From assembly GCA_019828595.1 (NCBI GenBank), contig JAHQRK010000010.1, forward strand, positions 2,170,001-2,234,000: a stretch of 64,000 bases of DNA, given 5' to 3'. How positions within the stretch are numbered: the stretch's first letter is position 1; each line of letters starts with the position of its first letter. A program made the translations under genes and the position numbers. Source of the DNA: Aphanomyces cochlioides (lineage: Eukaryota > Oomycota > Saprolegniomycetes > Saprolegniales > Verrucalvaceae). The notes beneath the pieces are model-generated. The model had not been told where the DNA came from. It ran no database searches and was given only the letters and a program-made list of their open reading frames with translations. Below are positions 32,003 to 43,159 of this stretch, one piece after another.

Positions 32003-33930
32003 ACACCTGTCCAACTCGTGTAACCTTCACCATCCTTCCATGTGTCCAGACGTTGGATGGAATCTCCATGGACTCATGGAGTCTCTCATTTGTTCGTTTT
32101 AATTCTAGCCAATCAAATAATTTCATTTGAATATGATCAAATTTTAATTGGCTGAATCTCCTTTATTAATTAATGTGACCCTCAGAAATCCAACAGATTA
32201 CAGGGGAGACCCCCCCCTACTCACACTGGAAAAAATTTCGCAAAATTTGCGGCCATGTCAAACGCAGTTAAGAAAGTGACGTTTGGCAGCCTCAAACGTA
32301 GACAACTTGAAATGGAAGAAAAGACGATGGTTCAACCTTGCTTCGCACAGCCATGACACATCAACTCAGGCGGCTACGGCCTGTCATGCTCAAGCATGTC
32401 GTTCATCATTGGCGTTTCGATTGCAGTGGCTTCAGCAGCCTCAACAGTCGACAACTTGAGATCGAGGAGGACTCTGTGGTTTCTTGTTGCACGTCGGTGG
32501 TTTCTAAGCTTTTGCCCAAACTTATCCCGTGGGTCTTCCTCGTCACTTTCGAGGAGCATTGTCTCGTCTTCATCTTCAGCTTCAGCTTCGAATGTCGCCG
32601 TACACCTCAGGGTTGCCTCGCTGGTTGTTGGGAAAACTATCCTCGAAGTCAAGTGCTGATTGGGATTCCGATTCAGGAACGATGTCATTAGGATCATAAG
32701 TTGCTGGTTCTCTCATCGGCTTGTTAAACTGCTTGCTTTGGCGATGCGGCTTCAAAACGCCAAAGCGCTTCGTCACATAAACTAAGTTGGCCGGTTTAAT
32801 TTGAAAAGTTCAAAATATCATTGTCTATTATGAACTATATAGAGGAATACTAATATAACACATCGATATTATTCTGACGAATAAACAGCTAAATTGTTCC
32901 GGCTTCGATACAGTGTATGTACTGAAGGAATGAGCAACTCTGACGCCACTTACAGAGCTGGGTACACGTGCAAGAGACGGACCAAGCGTGGTACGAAACT
33001 GCCTGGACTCTCGGTGTTTTCGTTCACACTCTCTGTGTTTTCCTTCAGACTCACATTTCTTCTATCGTACTCTCGCTGGCACACACAGACGTCACAGTCT
33101 TTATTCAAGGATTTCTCCTCACTGACTACCATCATTGTACCAAAATTAAGGACATTTTTTCTAAATAGGACTTTGGAGAGGAAAATCTGCATATATTTCA
33201 ACGCAATCTGATCGGAGAGGGTCGAAATCGCCGACTTTGAGACTTCATTTCTCGAGCGTTCCGAAGGCTTATCGGACGTAGAAGGCAGATTTAGCTCTCT
33301 TTTTTTAACATTCTATCAACCCTCGAAACTACAGAGTCAATATGGCGAAATGAAAAAGTCGAAAATTTGGTTGTCCATACTATCAATACACATTGCATCG
33401 ATGACTATCTTTTTCCTTGACTTAGTATACCCATGCTGCAATGTCAAGCAGCCATGAAGGGATTTGAGTTCGTAAGCCAAAACATTTGCTAGCTCATGCT
33501 CTGGCGATTCTTGATGGCTAGGTTAAGTTCATATGTTCACGGCCGTGGCCTAGATCGGTGAAATGATGGAAGTTGGTCTTAGTTCAATCACAGGAGGCAT
33601 AGCTCTCAAGTTACAATCGCATTTTTCGAATAAAATGGTTGTTGCCTTGTCATTATGTGAAAGAGTTCAGAAATTGAAGTAAAAAGAGAGGCAATCTGGA
33701 AGGAAGTGTCGTCGCTCGCATTGCTGCATGTTGCAGAAAAAAATCAACCATCACCACAGGTCTTTAGAATCCCTGCACCACTGAGCTAGACGACTGATTC
33801 CTCTGCCGCGATTCAAGGTATCATTTGGTTCAAATCGAAAAATCACGCCAAATATAGAATTTACTTCAAAATCACAATAAAAATTCTGGAGGATTCATTA
33901 AGCAGGGAATTTCCATGCTGACAGATGCAA
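32003..33930. other. no firm gene; possible acidic gene fragment at 32374-32776
   Basis: The minus frames 32374-32697 and 32582-32776 encode an acidic Glu/Asp-rich stretch (EAEAEDEDETMLLESDEEDPRDKF) and a basic stretch with protein-like composition, in two phases. They may be exons or a broken gene. No domain recognised. The rest, to 33930, holds nothing I can support. Confidence 0.3.
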
Positions 33931-33935
33931 TGTTG

Positions 33936-34313
33936 TCACAATTTGCTCACTAAGTTCGTAAAGCTATCAACAATATAAGCTGAACACACTTGGGCTAGTC
34001 CACAACTTGACATTTGACCGGTAGAGCCATCCATTTCAACGATGCATTCATTTGCCTTGATGTTCTTGCGTTTGAGAGCACCAGGAAGAGCATTGATCAC
34101 TTCCAAATGAATGCCTACAAGACGTCTGTCCTTCAGTATGAGCGGCGCCCCAGAATCGCCAGGAAATGTTTGGCAGGAATACATTATGTGCTCCTTGTCA
34201 TGGCCAAGGGCAATGGTAGGTGCCGGCGCAAAGCCTAGCTCGCCCTTATATGGTTTTTGGTAGTCGTTGATACCCACACGAAACGTTGCCAAGACGACGT
34301 CCCATCGAGGCAC
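33936..34313 (-). pseudogene. trypsin-like serine protease C-terminal remnant
   Basis: The frame contains TFPGDSGAPLILKDRRLVGIH, the GDSG catalytic Ser loop of chymotrypsin-fold proteases followed by the expected LVGIH strand. The His and Asp parts of the triad are absent. It has no start, and upstream sequence reads into the putative Gypsy LTR. It is therefore a fragment, perhaps of a protease domain carried by or next to the retroelement. Confidence 0.6.
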
Positions 34314-34364
34314 AAGCTCTTGCGGGTTCCCATGCCATGGGCAAAGATGAGGTTGAGGAGTTTC

Positions 34365-34634
34365 TGTGTAGTGTAGTTGGTAAGGTCAGAGGAAGATGAG
34401 AGGTGAGTTAGGTTAGCCAGCTTAAAGTTAAATCTATAAACTAAACAATACGGTATAGTTTTCGATGTACACTCGGCACGGCTATGGAATAATCTTCTGA
34501 AGGCCGTACACTCCCTGAGAACACACGTGCCTCTGGCCAATCTCAACTTAGTCAGACGGTGTCGTCAGCGTTGGACACGTTTGACTCGACACCCGTCTTG
34601 CCAAGCGACAACTATTAACCATTAATTTATTACA
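34365..34634 (-). repeat. putative 3' LTR of the Gypsy remnant
   Basis: Just beyond the polypurine tract, the minus strand starts tgtaataaatta, a plausible 5'-TG of an LTR. The far end is set tentatively near 34365 where ca-type ends occur (ctacactacaca). No second LTR was found in the window, so the length is only an estimate. Confidence 0.4.
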
Positions 34635-34646
34635 TTCTCCCCCGTT
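34635..34646 (-). other. polypurine tract of the Gypsy remnant
   Basis: The minus strand reads aacgggggagaa directly before the putative LTR, and about 170 bases after the integrase stop. This is the priming site of plus-strand DNA synthesis in LTR retrotransposons. Confidence 0.65.
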
Positions 34647-34816
34647 GTCGCCCTGGCGGCTTGATTTCTTCGTTTGAGGTCTTCGAGCAGCTTCTTGAAA
34701 TGCGAGACATGTTTTATATCTCGCTTCAGCTCCGACGTAGCTTTGTGTTCAGGCAATCCATGTCACTTAACGAATTACACTTTCTTACGGTTAAACTGTC
34801 TTTGCTTCAGTAGGGC

Positions 34817-35826
34817 TTATACGAAGTAGAGCTCATTCCCTTCGTTGTCGATTACAATCGGGGTTGCCTTTGGGATCAATCGACCTTGGAATCGCGCAGG
34901 ATTCGGAACTTGGTGCTTCAGCCGATCGACGTTAAAGACGTCGTGAAGTCGGCTCATGCTTCTTGGCAATTCAAGTCTCATGGCATTAGGATTGATTACT
35001 TCGCTTATCTTAAATGACCCAATGTATCGTGGAACTAGCTTTGCCTTTTCCGACTGGCTAACTACCTTGGCATGATTCAACGGGATGTTTTGTGTAGCTA
35101 ACATAACAAAGTCGCCTTCTTTAAAGTTTACATTGGCTCGTCTTCTATCGTAGTATTCCTTTTGTCTTGCTTGAGCCTTCTCTAGGTTGTCCAAAGCCAT
35201 TTTGACGAGTTCTTTGCGGCGCTCCGCAAAGTTCTTGGCATAGTCGTTCAGTGTCTCGATGTCGTTCAGCACTGGATTGCGTAGCTTCCTTCCAGTATCG
35301 ACTTCGAATGGAGTTAACCCAGTAGATGTCTGTATTAAGCCTTGGTAGGCATACCCTATGGTGCCTAAGTGCTCAATCCAGTCATGGTCCAAGTAGGACA
35401 CTTGACATCTCAATGCGTCTTCGAGCGTTCGGTTCTGTCGCTCGGTTGCTCCATCGCTTTGAGCTCTGCCAGCAGTAGTCATGAAATGCTTAACTCCCAT
35501 TATCTTCATTAACTCCTGCCAAAACTGGCTGATGAACTTTGGATCCCGATCGCTGATGATCACAGCAGGTAGGCCATGATTTCGTGTCGAAGAACTCCTT
35601 GGCTGCTTGCGGCGCGTCTACGCTTGACACCGTTGCACAGTACTTGGGAAGCTTCGAAGTCTTGTCAACGCATGTCATGATTGCATCTTTGCCGTTCGAG
35701 ACAGGCAAGCCGGCGATCCAGTCGACGGATACTGTGTGCCAACACTCATCAGGAGACTTGATAGGAATCATGTGTCCATTAGCTTTAGCACTACAAGACT
35801 TGTATCTTGCGCACGTCTCGCATGGT
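34817..35826 (-). pseudogene. Ty3/Gypsy integrase, 5'-truncated, frameshifted
   Basis: Reading from 35826: a zinc-binding end (CETCARYKSC), the integrase core with D in VDWIAGLP, D in IISDRDPKF and E in GRAQSDGATERQN, then the C-terminal domain (FKEGDFVML...PRYIGSFKI...LPRSMSRLHDVFNV). All three catalytic acids are kept. One frameshift lies near 35570. Everything upstream (gag, protease, reverse transcriptase) is gone: the element stops at about 35826, where Crypton sequence begins on the other strand. Confidence 0.85.
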
Positions 35827-36616
35827 GTGCATCAAAATTGGCTGCGCGAGACGCTGGACGTTAAGCGTCCATTGTTTGTGTCGCCTGTTTGGATGTCTGG
35901 ATTGCTACCAAAGCTATCTCACCGAGTGGAAGTTGGTTGCTTGTCAAATGAGAAAACGAAAATGAAAGCCACGGGAATTCCCCCGCAACCAATTCAATAC
36001 ACTCCAGCGACAGCTGCGGGAAATATATCGAATATCAACGACATGCCGTCGTCAATTGCTGATTCTGTGCTGTCTCAACTCGGCAATATTGAATCTATAC
36101 AAGCCTCTCAGGGCTTGTCTCAATCTGAAATTGACCAACTGTGCTCGAGAATTGTCCAAGAGCTCCAAAATCAGAGTCAACCAAACTCGAGTCGAATCCT
36201 CGCTCGACGGATGTCGAGCCGCCATGGTGGTCAAAGGCAAGCCAATCTCAAAACGCAAATGCAACATGTCCTAGGGGAAATTGTTTGATATGTGGAATTT
36301 ATGTTGGACTGGCATACCCACCCAAAGACTGCCACCTCTCCGACTGCGATCGGCGAAAGATTTTCCTCGTGCAGTTGATCGTGTGAGCTATTCAAAGCTC
36401 TCAAAAGTCATGAAAACTCTGATGGCTTACTCGAATATTGAGCCCATTCATATCCCTGGCCTTGACGATCCATCTCGTGCTGCTCTGTTCGTGACGTGCG
36501 TCGATCGTCTCGGAAACGACTTGATCCTTGGGAGAAAGAAAGAGCGAAAGTTGGTGGAGATGATGCATTCTACATTGTATGCGCTCATTGTAAAGAACGA
36601 GGATCGTCGAGACTAA
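35826..36616 (+). pseudogene. Crypton C-terminal fragment with GCR1_C-like domain
   Basis: The frame HQNWLRETLDVKRPLFVSPVWMSGLLPKL... parallels HQTWLRSNLDKFHPIFLSPVWICGLLPSL... of the Crypton at 47.7-49.9 kb. After a frameshift near 36280 it goes on with LFDMWNLCWTGIPTQRLPPLRL and VDRVSYSKLSKVMKTLM, parallel to FDLWNAWWIGVPDTLPPLRL there. That part resembles the GCR1-type DNA-binding tail known in Cryptons. No recombinase domain is present; the fragment is cut off by the Gypsy remnant. Confidence 0.75.
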
Positions 36617-36619
36617 CCA

Positions 36620-37978
36620 TAATAAAGCTTGTGTTTGTCTTCAGTCACCCACGTCTTCATGCCATGCCCACATCCGTCGAATAAAATAAAAACGGAGTAA
36701 CAAATTGATTTGCCGTTGAAAATCAATAATATCATATATTGAGGGTTCATGAAATTTTCACAAACCCTTTATATCTGTAAATAACTAACGCATTTCTACC
36801 TGGGACTCATGAGCAATACCGAGAACCATACCATCACGACTCAGACATGCGACACGCTTCGGACACGAACATTTAAACGGATAAAATACTATTTTCCGAT
36901 AAAGTGTGATTCATTGCTCCACAAGCCTCGCCAGGGAGCGGCACGGCCTAAAGGCCTACCTGCCGCTTTTCCCGACGAGAATTAAATAAAGATCATTTGG
37001 TTAACACGAGAGGCGTAGATCCGCGCTCTCGTCCGGCCGCTCGGGGCCAACACGAATATACCCACCTTGTGCCTATACAAAATATATTTCCGTTAAGTCC
37101 AATACAAACGTCAAGTATGTCCGAAGATTCATCCTCAGATGTTGTCCGAAAAGTGATCATATTCTACGATGTAATTGAATTTTCTTCGTTGCACCAAAGC
37201 TACCTTCTCTAAGACCCCGTTTCAAGTACTGTAGATGATTTGTAAAATGGGTCGATTGCAATCATTATATTCCAGACAAAAGAACAAAATGAGTGATCAA
37301 GGTGGCAATGGGTCTGCCTGGTGTGCTGAAGGCTTGGACAAGTGTGAATATTCGAATGACTCGACAGCTCTAGAGATGAAAATTTCATCCAAAATTTCGT
37401 CAAAATATTTTCCTGATAATCCGGTAAAAAATCTATTTTCTGTGTTTTGACTGCGTTTCAAGCCAATCGGATGCCAGTATTCGATAGCCCATACCAAATA
37501 TACTCCAAAGAAAAATTTTTCGACAAAATTGATAATTGGGGCATGGCGGTAACGCTTCTGGAGGTCTTTGACCATCGAAATTTAGCTGAAACTATGCTCT
37601 ATCGCACTGCGTAGATAACTCGAACTTCAACAAAACCCCATAAGCATCATTTTGTCTGCCGGGGTCTCATATAATTATCCCAACGTTGCCCATCACTTTG
37701 TCCAACCGTGAGTCATGCCCCTTGCACCAAGAAGACAGAAATGTTTGATTCTCTATGAGAACCCTATGGAGCCTTCATGGATCCTTTAGCTCAAAAGGGA
37801 CTCCAGAGTCACTTGGACTTCGATTGTTCGGTTGTAACACAGCTCTCAGGATCACAGGAGCCTTTGAAACTCCTGGCACAGACGTCTCAAGGGTAATAAT
37901 AACAGCCAATCAACCCGCAAGTTCATGAATGTTGCAACCTCTGAACCTAAGTAAGTTTCGGATCCGCGACAAAACCCT
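36620..37978. other. no gene supported
   Basis: A GC-rich patch at 36920-37060 stands out (ggcacggcctaaaggcc and nearby). Frames at 37209-37575 have no recognisable domain. Nothing else supported. Confidence 0.35.
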
Positions 37979-38068
37979 TTGTTGATAAAAAAGCAGTGCT
38001 TCTCCATCTCATTTGCCATTTTTCATACTGCAAAGCATCATGTCAGAGAGACGCATCTGAATCACACA

Positions 38069-38425
38069 ATGTTGGCTTTGCTCTGGGTTGCGCTTGCGAT
38101 CGTCTTTTTGTTGTTTTGTTTCTGCTATATTCGACACCTCAAGTCTAACCGAGCAAATGCACAGCAACCCCCTTATGAAATTCGTATCGAAGCCGAGAAT
38201 CCAAAAGCAAGTGGGCCTGATGCCTACACTTCAGCTGCAACCCCTGCTGATCAATACGCCGCAGCCTACAAGCGCCTCCCCGAGAGTCGCATGCAGTAAC
38301 AATCAACCCCAGAGCTGATGTTATTGAGCCATCCGTACAAACGAACGTCAACCACAATCGTGCTGTCGTTGGTGGTGGTGAATCCAGCATCGGGGCGGGT
38401 AAATGCTACATTGGAGCGACTTAAG
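38069..38425 (+). pseudogene. YVEA-tail membrane protein family, copy A, frameshifted
   Basis: It starts at the ATG at 38069 with a membrane segment (MLALLWVALAIVFLLFCFCYI) and a tail holding YEIRIEAENPKAS, a diverged form of the family motif. The frame stops at 38299. The next frame resumes with TINPRADVIEPSVQ and ends GGGESSIGAGKCYIGAT, matching the ends of the other copies. A small indel near 38290-38300 explains the break. The Cys-rich ectodomain is missing. Confidence 0.65.
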
Positions 38426-38429
38426 CTCT

Positions 38430-39270
38430 TGTCAAGTAAATACATGATTTCTTGCTTACACTGTTCTTCGTTTGGTATAGCGGTAATTTCGTCGTCCAAC
38501 ACAAAACCAACATAGCCAAGAGAGTCAAGACTTCATTTCGGGAAATTCTTTGTATCAACCTGTGACTTGAAATGCCGATTCACGAGGAGGAGAATCACTC
38601 TTCACTATGCAGTTGAGTGAGAAGCAATTGAAAATGACTCTGGTGCACCTTGAAGCACTGTCTTTGGGTCGCAAATGCCAGGTTCCCGTCGGCCATAGCA
38701 GAGAGTGTCCATAACGATCACAACATATAGACTGAGCACCACAAATGGCGAAGATAGGTGCTGTCAGACACAGTCGCCTTGGTGAAGACGGTGTCCACGT
38801 CATGCTGGCGTGTATCCTCGAAGGTTTCCGTCAATGCTGGGGGTGAAATTTGAATCTGCTGCCATTTGCGAAAGCGTGAAAAATATTTTCCTGTCAACTT
38901 GAAATTTCCCTGTCGACAACTTCAAGAAAGTTGGCACTGATGGAAATTTCACTGGCAAATTGAGACTGCAAAATCGTTGCAACCTTGACAAATGCTGCTT
39001 GGACTCAATGAAACATATTCTCAACATTTATAATTAGTATATAAAATAACTGTATATAATAAAAAAGAGTGTTGTGTCGTGTGTAAAACAGTCAAATTTC
39101 AAATATCAAAATATTAATTTATATAGGCTATTAGTAATATCCCAGGTTTTCAATGCATTTGTGACGGTGTATGGCATGAACGAGGACATGAATGGAAGGC
39201 ACTTTTGAAAATTGAAGACAGTGAAGAAGGAGCGGCGGCTCTGGCATTGCTTATTGCGTCGAGTTTGAGG
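38430..39270. other. intergenic, AT-rich at the right end
   Basis: No gene supported. Near 39200-39270 an alternative frame reads AALALLIASS, which resembles a signal peptide that could once have preceded the next gene. Confidence 0.35.
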
Positions 39271-39274
39271 GACC

Positions 39275-39895
39275 ATGTCAGATTTTGATTCATATTGCGA
39301 AACCTGCCGATCTCAGAGAGATCAATGTTTGGCCCAAGATGCGTTGACGCCTCGGTATTGTGGCACCGCGGGAGGGAAACTTTGCTGTTGCGGTTTGAGT
39401 TCGATTTGCGGCTCTTCCATGACAGAATGTAAATGCATATCATTCTCTGTCTCAACGCAACCTCGCTGCATAACCCAATGCTTCTCGCCTCCCACGACGA
39501 GCACCCCGATTCAATCGAAGAGTCATGACGACAATCACTTGCATTATTTTTGGTTCAGCCTTGTGTTTTTCTTACTGATGTGCTGTTGCCGTTTCGGTAC
39601 CCGCATGCAAGGGAAGGAAGTAAAGCCACAAAGACCACCAGCCGAAACTTATGTTGAAGCAAGAATTCCCCCTCCAATGGAGTCAGCAACGGATGGCCAA
39701 GCAGTTACCCCAGTGGTGCATTATGTTGAAGCCAACATGCCGCCTACACAAGAGCCACCTACAAACACAACCCAATCACTCTCCGTAATTATCAACCACG
39801 ACATCGACGTTGCATGGCAACCAATGCAAGCAAACAAGAGCGAATCAGCCAATGGCTTTGATGAATCAAGTCTTGGGGTTCGAACAAAGGAGTAA
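39275..39895 (+). CDS. YVEA-tail membrane protein family, copy B, with Cys-rich ectodomain
   Basis: The protein has 206 residues. Residues 8-60 form a Cys-rich ectodomain (YCETC ... YCGTAGGKLCCCG ... ECKC), spaced like that of the protein at 44264. A membrane segment (HYFWFSLVFFLLMCCCRFG) spans about residues 90-108. The tail carries two family motifs, YVEARIPPPME and YVEANMPPTQEP, and ends NGFDESSLGVRTKE. No signal peptide is in frame; one may lie in a different frame just upstream (see intergenic entry), so the gene may have a 5' lesion or an upstream exon. Family not recognised. Confidence 0.6.
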   Translation: MSDFDSYCETCRSQRDQCLAQDALTPRYCGTAGGKLCCCGLSSICGSSMTECKCISFSVSTQPRCITQCFSPPTTSTPIQSKSHDDNHLHYFWFSLVFFLLMCCCRFGTRMQGKEVKPQRPPAETYVEARIPPPMESATDGQAVTPVVHYVEANMPPTQEPPTNTTQSLSVIINHDIDVAWQPMQANKSESANGFDESSLGVRTKE

Positions 39896-40579
39896 CAGCA
39901 CTCGAGTTCGCTACAGGTGGTACTTGCTTCAAAATTCATTATTGAATATTTTTCTACATCAGCTTCATGGGTTCACTAAGACTTGCAATTTTCATTGAGA
40001 GCGTGGCGAAGTGGAGCTCTTACCCAATTTGCATTTAGGCAACGTGATTGTGAAGATTTGTTCCACAGTCGTATCGAAATTCGGACGACTACCAGATGCT
40101 TAACTGAAGTCCCTCGATGCGGAAGCCATTGAGGACTTGATGTGCCAAACGCATGAAAAACGGCACTCGTCGTCGAAATGGTTGTTTTGGATGAGTAACC
40201 ATTTTTCTTGCTGGAAAACATCAGGCTGAGGAAACTACCAGCCGATTGAGACACAATTCGATTATTGCTCCTGTTGACATGCTGTACAGTTGCCCTACGT
40301 CGTTCCGCTATTGTGACTGACATGTCCTAAAGTCACAAAGAAGAAGGTTTTTGATAAATCGAGTTGAATACCATGCATTTGTTAGAAGTTGAGGGTTGGA
40401 ACCCATCAATCACAACGAGGCCATCCCGATCAATTGACACATTTCAAGCATCGCCTAGCCAAGATCTTTGGAGATGACAGATTCATGACTCAATGCATAC
40501 TGATTACCTCCGCTTTATCGCTTAAACGACCAAGATAGATATCGAGTTATGAATACCCTGCTTCTGCAACTTCCGAGTA

Positions 40580-41011
40580 TTGGAGCCAGATGAGCATCAT
40601 TCGTACTTATGGTTGACTACGCGTTGCATATTTGGTATATTCTTTGTGATTTGGTTTGAACGTTTGATCGACGATTGCATCGTTCACCGACGCATCGCAG
40701 CGTCCGAGGAAGCGGAAGAAGCAAGGCAAAGAGCATTCTGGGCTCAACCAGTTGAGCATTACGTCGAGGCCGAAGTTCCATCTCCCAGAGAGCCAATTAT
40801 TCTGGACTGGCTGAAACAATCAATCATAGAGACTTCCGTGTCAAATCCATCAGCAGTTACCAAAAAATTCGACACGTCAGCTAAATCCTATCTGCGGTGC
40901 TCCAATAATATACTTAGCTCTTCGGTCACCATCTATCATCATGCAAATTCCAGCGGGAATTCCTGCACGAAGGCAAGAATTACTCGACTTGATTATGTTA
41001 TTACGTATTAG
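40580..41011 (+). pseudogene. YVEA-tail membrane protein family, copy C, fragment
   Basis: There is no ATG at the start of the frame. A membrane segment (CIFGIFFVIWF) is followed by a tail with EHYVEAEVPSPREP. Ectodomain and conserved C-terminal motif are missing. It is a fragment of the same family. Confidence 0.5.
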
Positions 41012-42184
41012 CGTGGTGCCGGTGACTCAGCATCCACGGCTCGAGTCGCCAGACATCAACTTATGTATTTGTAGATTGACATGTTGAGCATTAAGTGTTT
41101 TTTCTGGTCCTGCAGCTCAGGTATCTCCAGGATAAACGTCGCAAATATCAAAATTTTCAAGACCCATCCTAGGAATCCACGATTCCACTGCAAATAAATC
41201 AGAGATTGCATGGATCGAATGGATCCACGGAGCACAGGAGTCCAAAGCAATTTGACTCAACAGACAGCACTCTACAATTTCATAAAATATATAGAATATC
41301 ACAAGATGAATATCCCATCAATTGCACAAATTTTAATAGAATGAGTATTGAATTTAACAGGTTATAAATTATAAGTGGTGTTTGACACACGAAACATGTG
41401 TTCTGCGAATGGTTGTCAACCAGAGTTGTGATACGTTACGTTAAATATCGTAATGTACGGTATTACGTTACGTTATTTCGAATCGTATTACGATACGATA
41501 TAATTATAACGTACGTCATTACGTACGTTATTTTTTAACGTAATACCGTTTTACTATATTTACCAATTAATTTTATCATTTTAATGGATTTAAGTGGTAA
41601 CATGAGGCTAAAATAATGCTTTTCACCATCTGCAACCCAGTCTCTTAATTCCCCAGCAAGCTAGACGCTTAACTAATCATAGACTAGCTTATATAAAGTG
41701 ATGCAATAGTGTGTAGTATCATGTAATCGAGCATTCTGCAATAATCAAGGAAAGGTTATATACTACCCGGTAATTTAAAGCTGCTGATGGAGTTCTTGTA
41801 TGACAGCACAATTCGTCCTGTACATGTGCAGTACACCCAAACTTCTCCATGGTGTCGAAAGCGCATTGCCCAATATCGCGTGCAGAAAGCAATCCTACCT
41901 TCATCACACTAAGTTGTCCACTCTGACGCCGTTCATTGTGTAGTTATATTATAACTACACAGTTGACGAACTCATCATGATCACGTTTGGCATCCAGCAA
42001 CTCGCCTACATCAACAGAGATCTCTCAGTCCACACATGGACTTTATCTTGTGAATAGATTTTGGCTCACCATCAATCAATATAATATATAAGAAGGCATT
42101 GCGCCTGCGCGCAAAACGTAATACGGTATTACGTTACGTTAAATATAACGTATATCGGAATACGTTACGTTACGAATTTTCCGT

Positions 42185-42402
42185 AGCATCTCCAGCAGTA
42201 GTTTCTATTTCTATTTCTAATCGAAGTTACGGATAACCTTTAGCAACTCATTGGATTTATCCGTAATTTTTGGGGTAGGAGTTGCTAATTGGTGTCCAGA
42301 ATCTCAAAACATGAAATTGTTCGGATAACCGAATAAATTGCTAAACATTATCCGTAAAACCGAAGTTTTGACAATAGAAATAGAAGCACTGCTGGAGATG
42401 CT
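42185..42402. mobile_element. small MITE, nested copy 1
   Basis: Termini agcatctccagcagtag... and the inverted ...ctgctggagatgct. It is 218 bases. The interior shares aatcgaagttacggataa and ttcggataacc with nested copy 2 and with 56839-57031. Confidence 0.8.
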
Positions 42403-42420
42403 CGTTGGGGATGCTCTTAG

Positions 42421-42631
42421 AGCATCCCCAACGGTAATTTTTATTTCTATTTCTAATCGAAGTTACGGATAATATTTAGCAATTCATTGGGTTATCCGAT
42501 GGTTGAAGTGGTTATTTTTCTCCAAAATAACAACTCGAAACATGAAATTGTTCGGATAACCAACATAGTTGCTAAATTTTATCCGTAAAACCGAAGTTTT
42601 GATAGAAATAGAAATTACCGTTGGGGATGCT
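42421..42631. mobile_element. small MITE, nested copy 2
   Basis: Termini agcatccccaacggtaat... and the inverted ...attaccgttggggatgct. It is 211 bases. Between the two copies, cgttggggatgct at 42403-42415 is an extra right-end piece of this terminus, giving a 14-base perfect palindrome at 42403-42433. The arrangement implies one copy inserted into the end of another. Confidence 0.8.
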
Positions 42632-42754
42632 ATAACGTATCGTAACGTATCACAACTCTGTTGTCAACAATGGCACCACTCCATCAAAGTCGAGAACGAC
42701 GCCGGAGCAGTGCGAAAGGAGCAAGCGTCCTCGTATTGCGGGTGTTAAAGGAGC

Positions 42755-43156
42755 ATGGTGGATGGATTCTGGTCTCTTGTGTTCTCTATTGGGATGATCA
42801 TATTCATGGTTTGTTGCTGCTTCAACAAATGCTGCAAGTCAGACAAACCAGCCGAAGCAAACACACCGGCAGCAGTTCCCATTGAGACTCCACCTTTGCC
42901 AGCGAGAAAACCACCACAAATAGAACCAAAAGCTAGTATTCCAGTGGCTCCTTACGTGCAAATCCAAATGCCATCTTCTCACCAACCACCGATCCATGCA
43001 AACCAAACCAATTCTGCCCATGCGAACCCAGACGTGCATGTAGCATAGCCACAGCCAGAACCATGCTACGACAACTATCGTGTTGACTACAGCAATGTTG
43101 TCTTTGGCCGCAAGGTGGGTTTTGGTGAATCTAGTTTTGGGGCTGGACGAAGCTGA
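42755..43156 (+). pseudogene. YVEA-tail membrane protein family, copy D, with a nonsense codon
   Basis: The frame MVDGFWSLVFSIGMIIFMVCCC gives a membrane segment, then a Pro-rich tail (ETPPLPARKPPQIEP) with PYVQIQMPSSHQPP, the family motif. TAG at 43046-43048 stands where copy B has TGG (DVHVA, stop, PQPEP versus DIDVAWQPM). Past it the frame stays open and ends GFGESSFGAGRS, the conserved family C-terminus. The frame has no Cys-rich ectodomain; the hAT MITE lies 95 bases upstream and may have cut it off. Confidence 0.65.
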
Positions 43157-43159
43157 TAT

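Larger units (their letters stand above)
41421..42660. mobile_element. hAT-type MITE, second copy, carrying nested MITEs
   Basis: Same termini as the copy at 26741 (cagagttgtgatacgttacg and complement). Flanking ttgtcaac at 41413-41420 and 42661-42668 is an exact 8-base duplication. It is 1240 bases against 810 for the other copy; the excess is two smaller MITEs near its right end. It sits just upstream of family copy D, whose ectodomain is absent. Confidence 0.92.

Noticed and set aside
37297..37575. 92-codon minus frame
   Set aside because: No domain, weak start, inside an otherwise empty AT-rich stretch.
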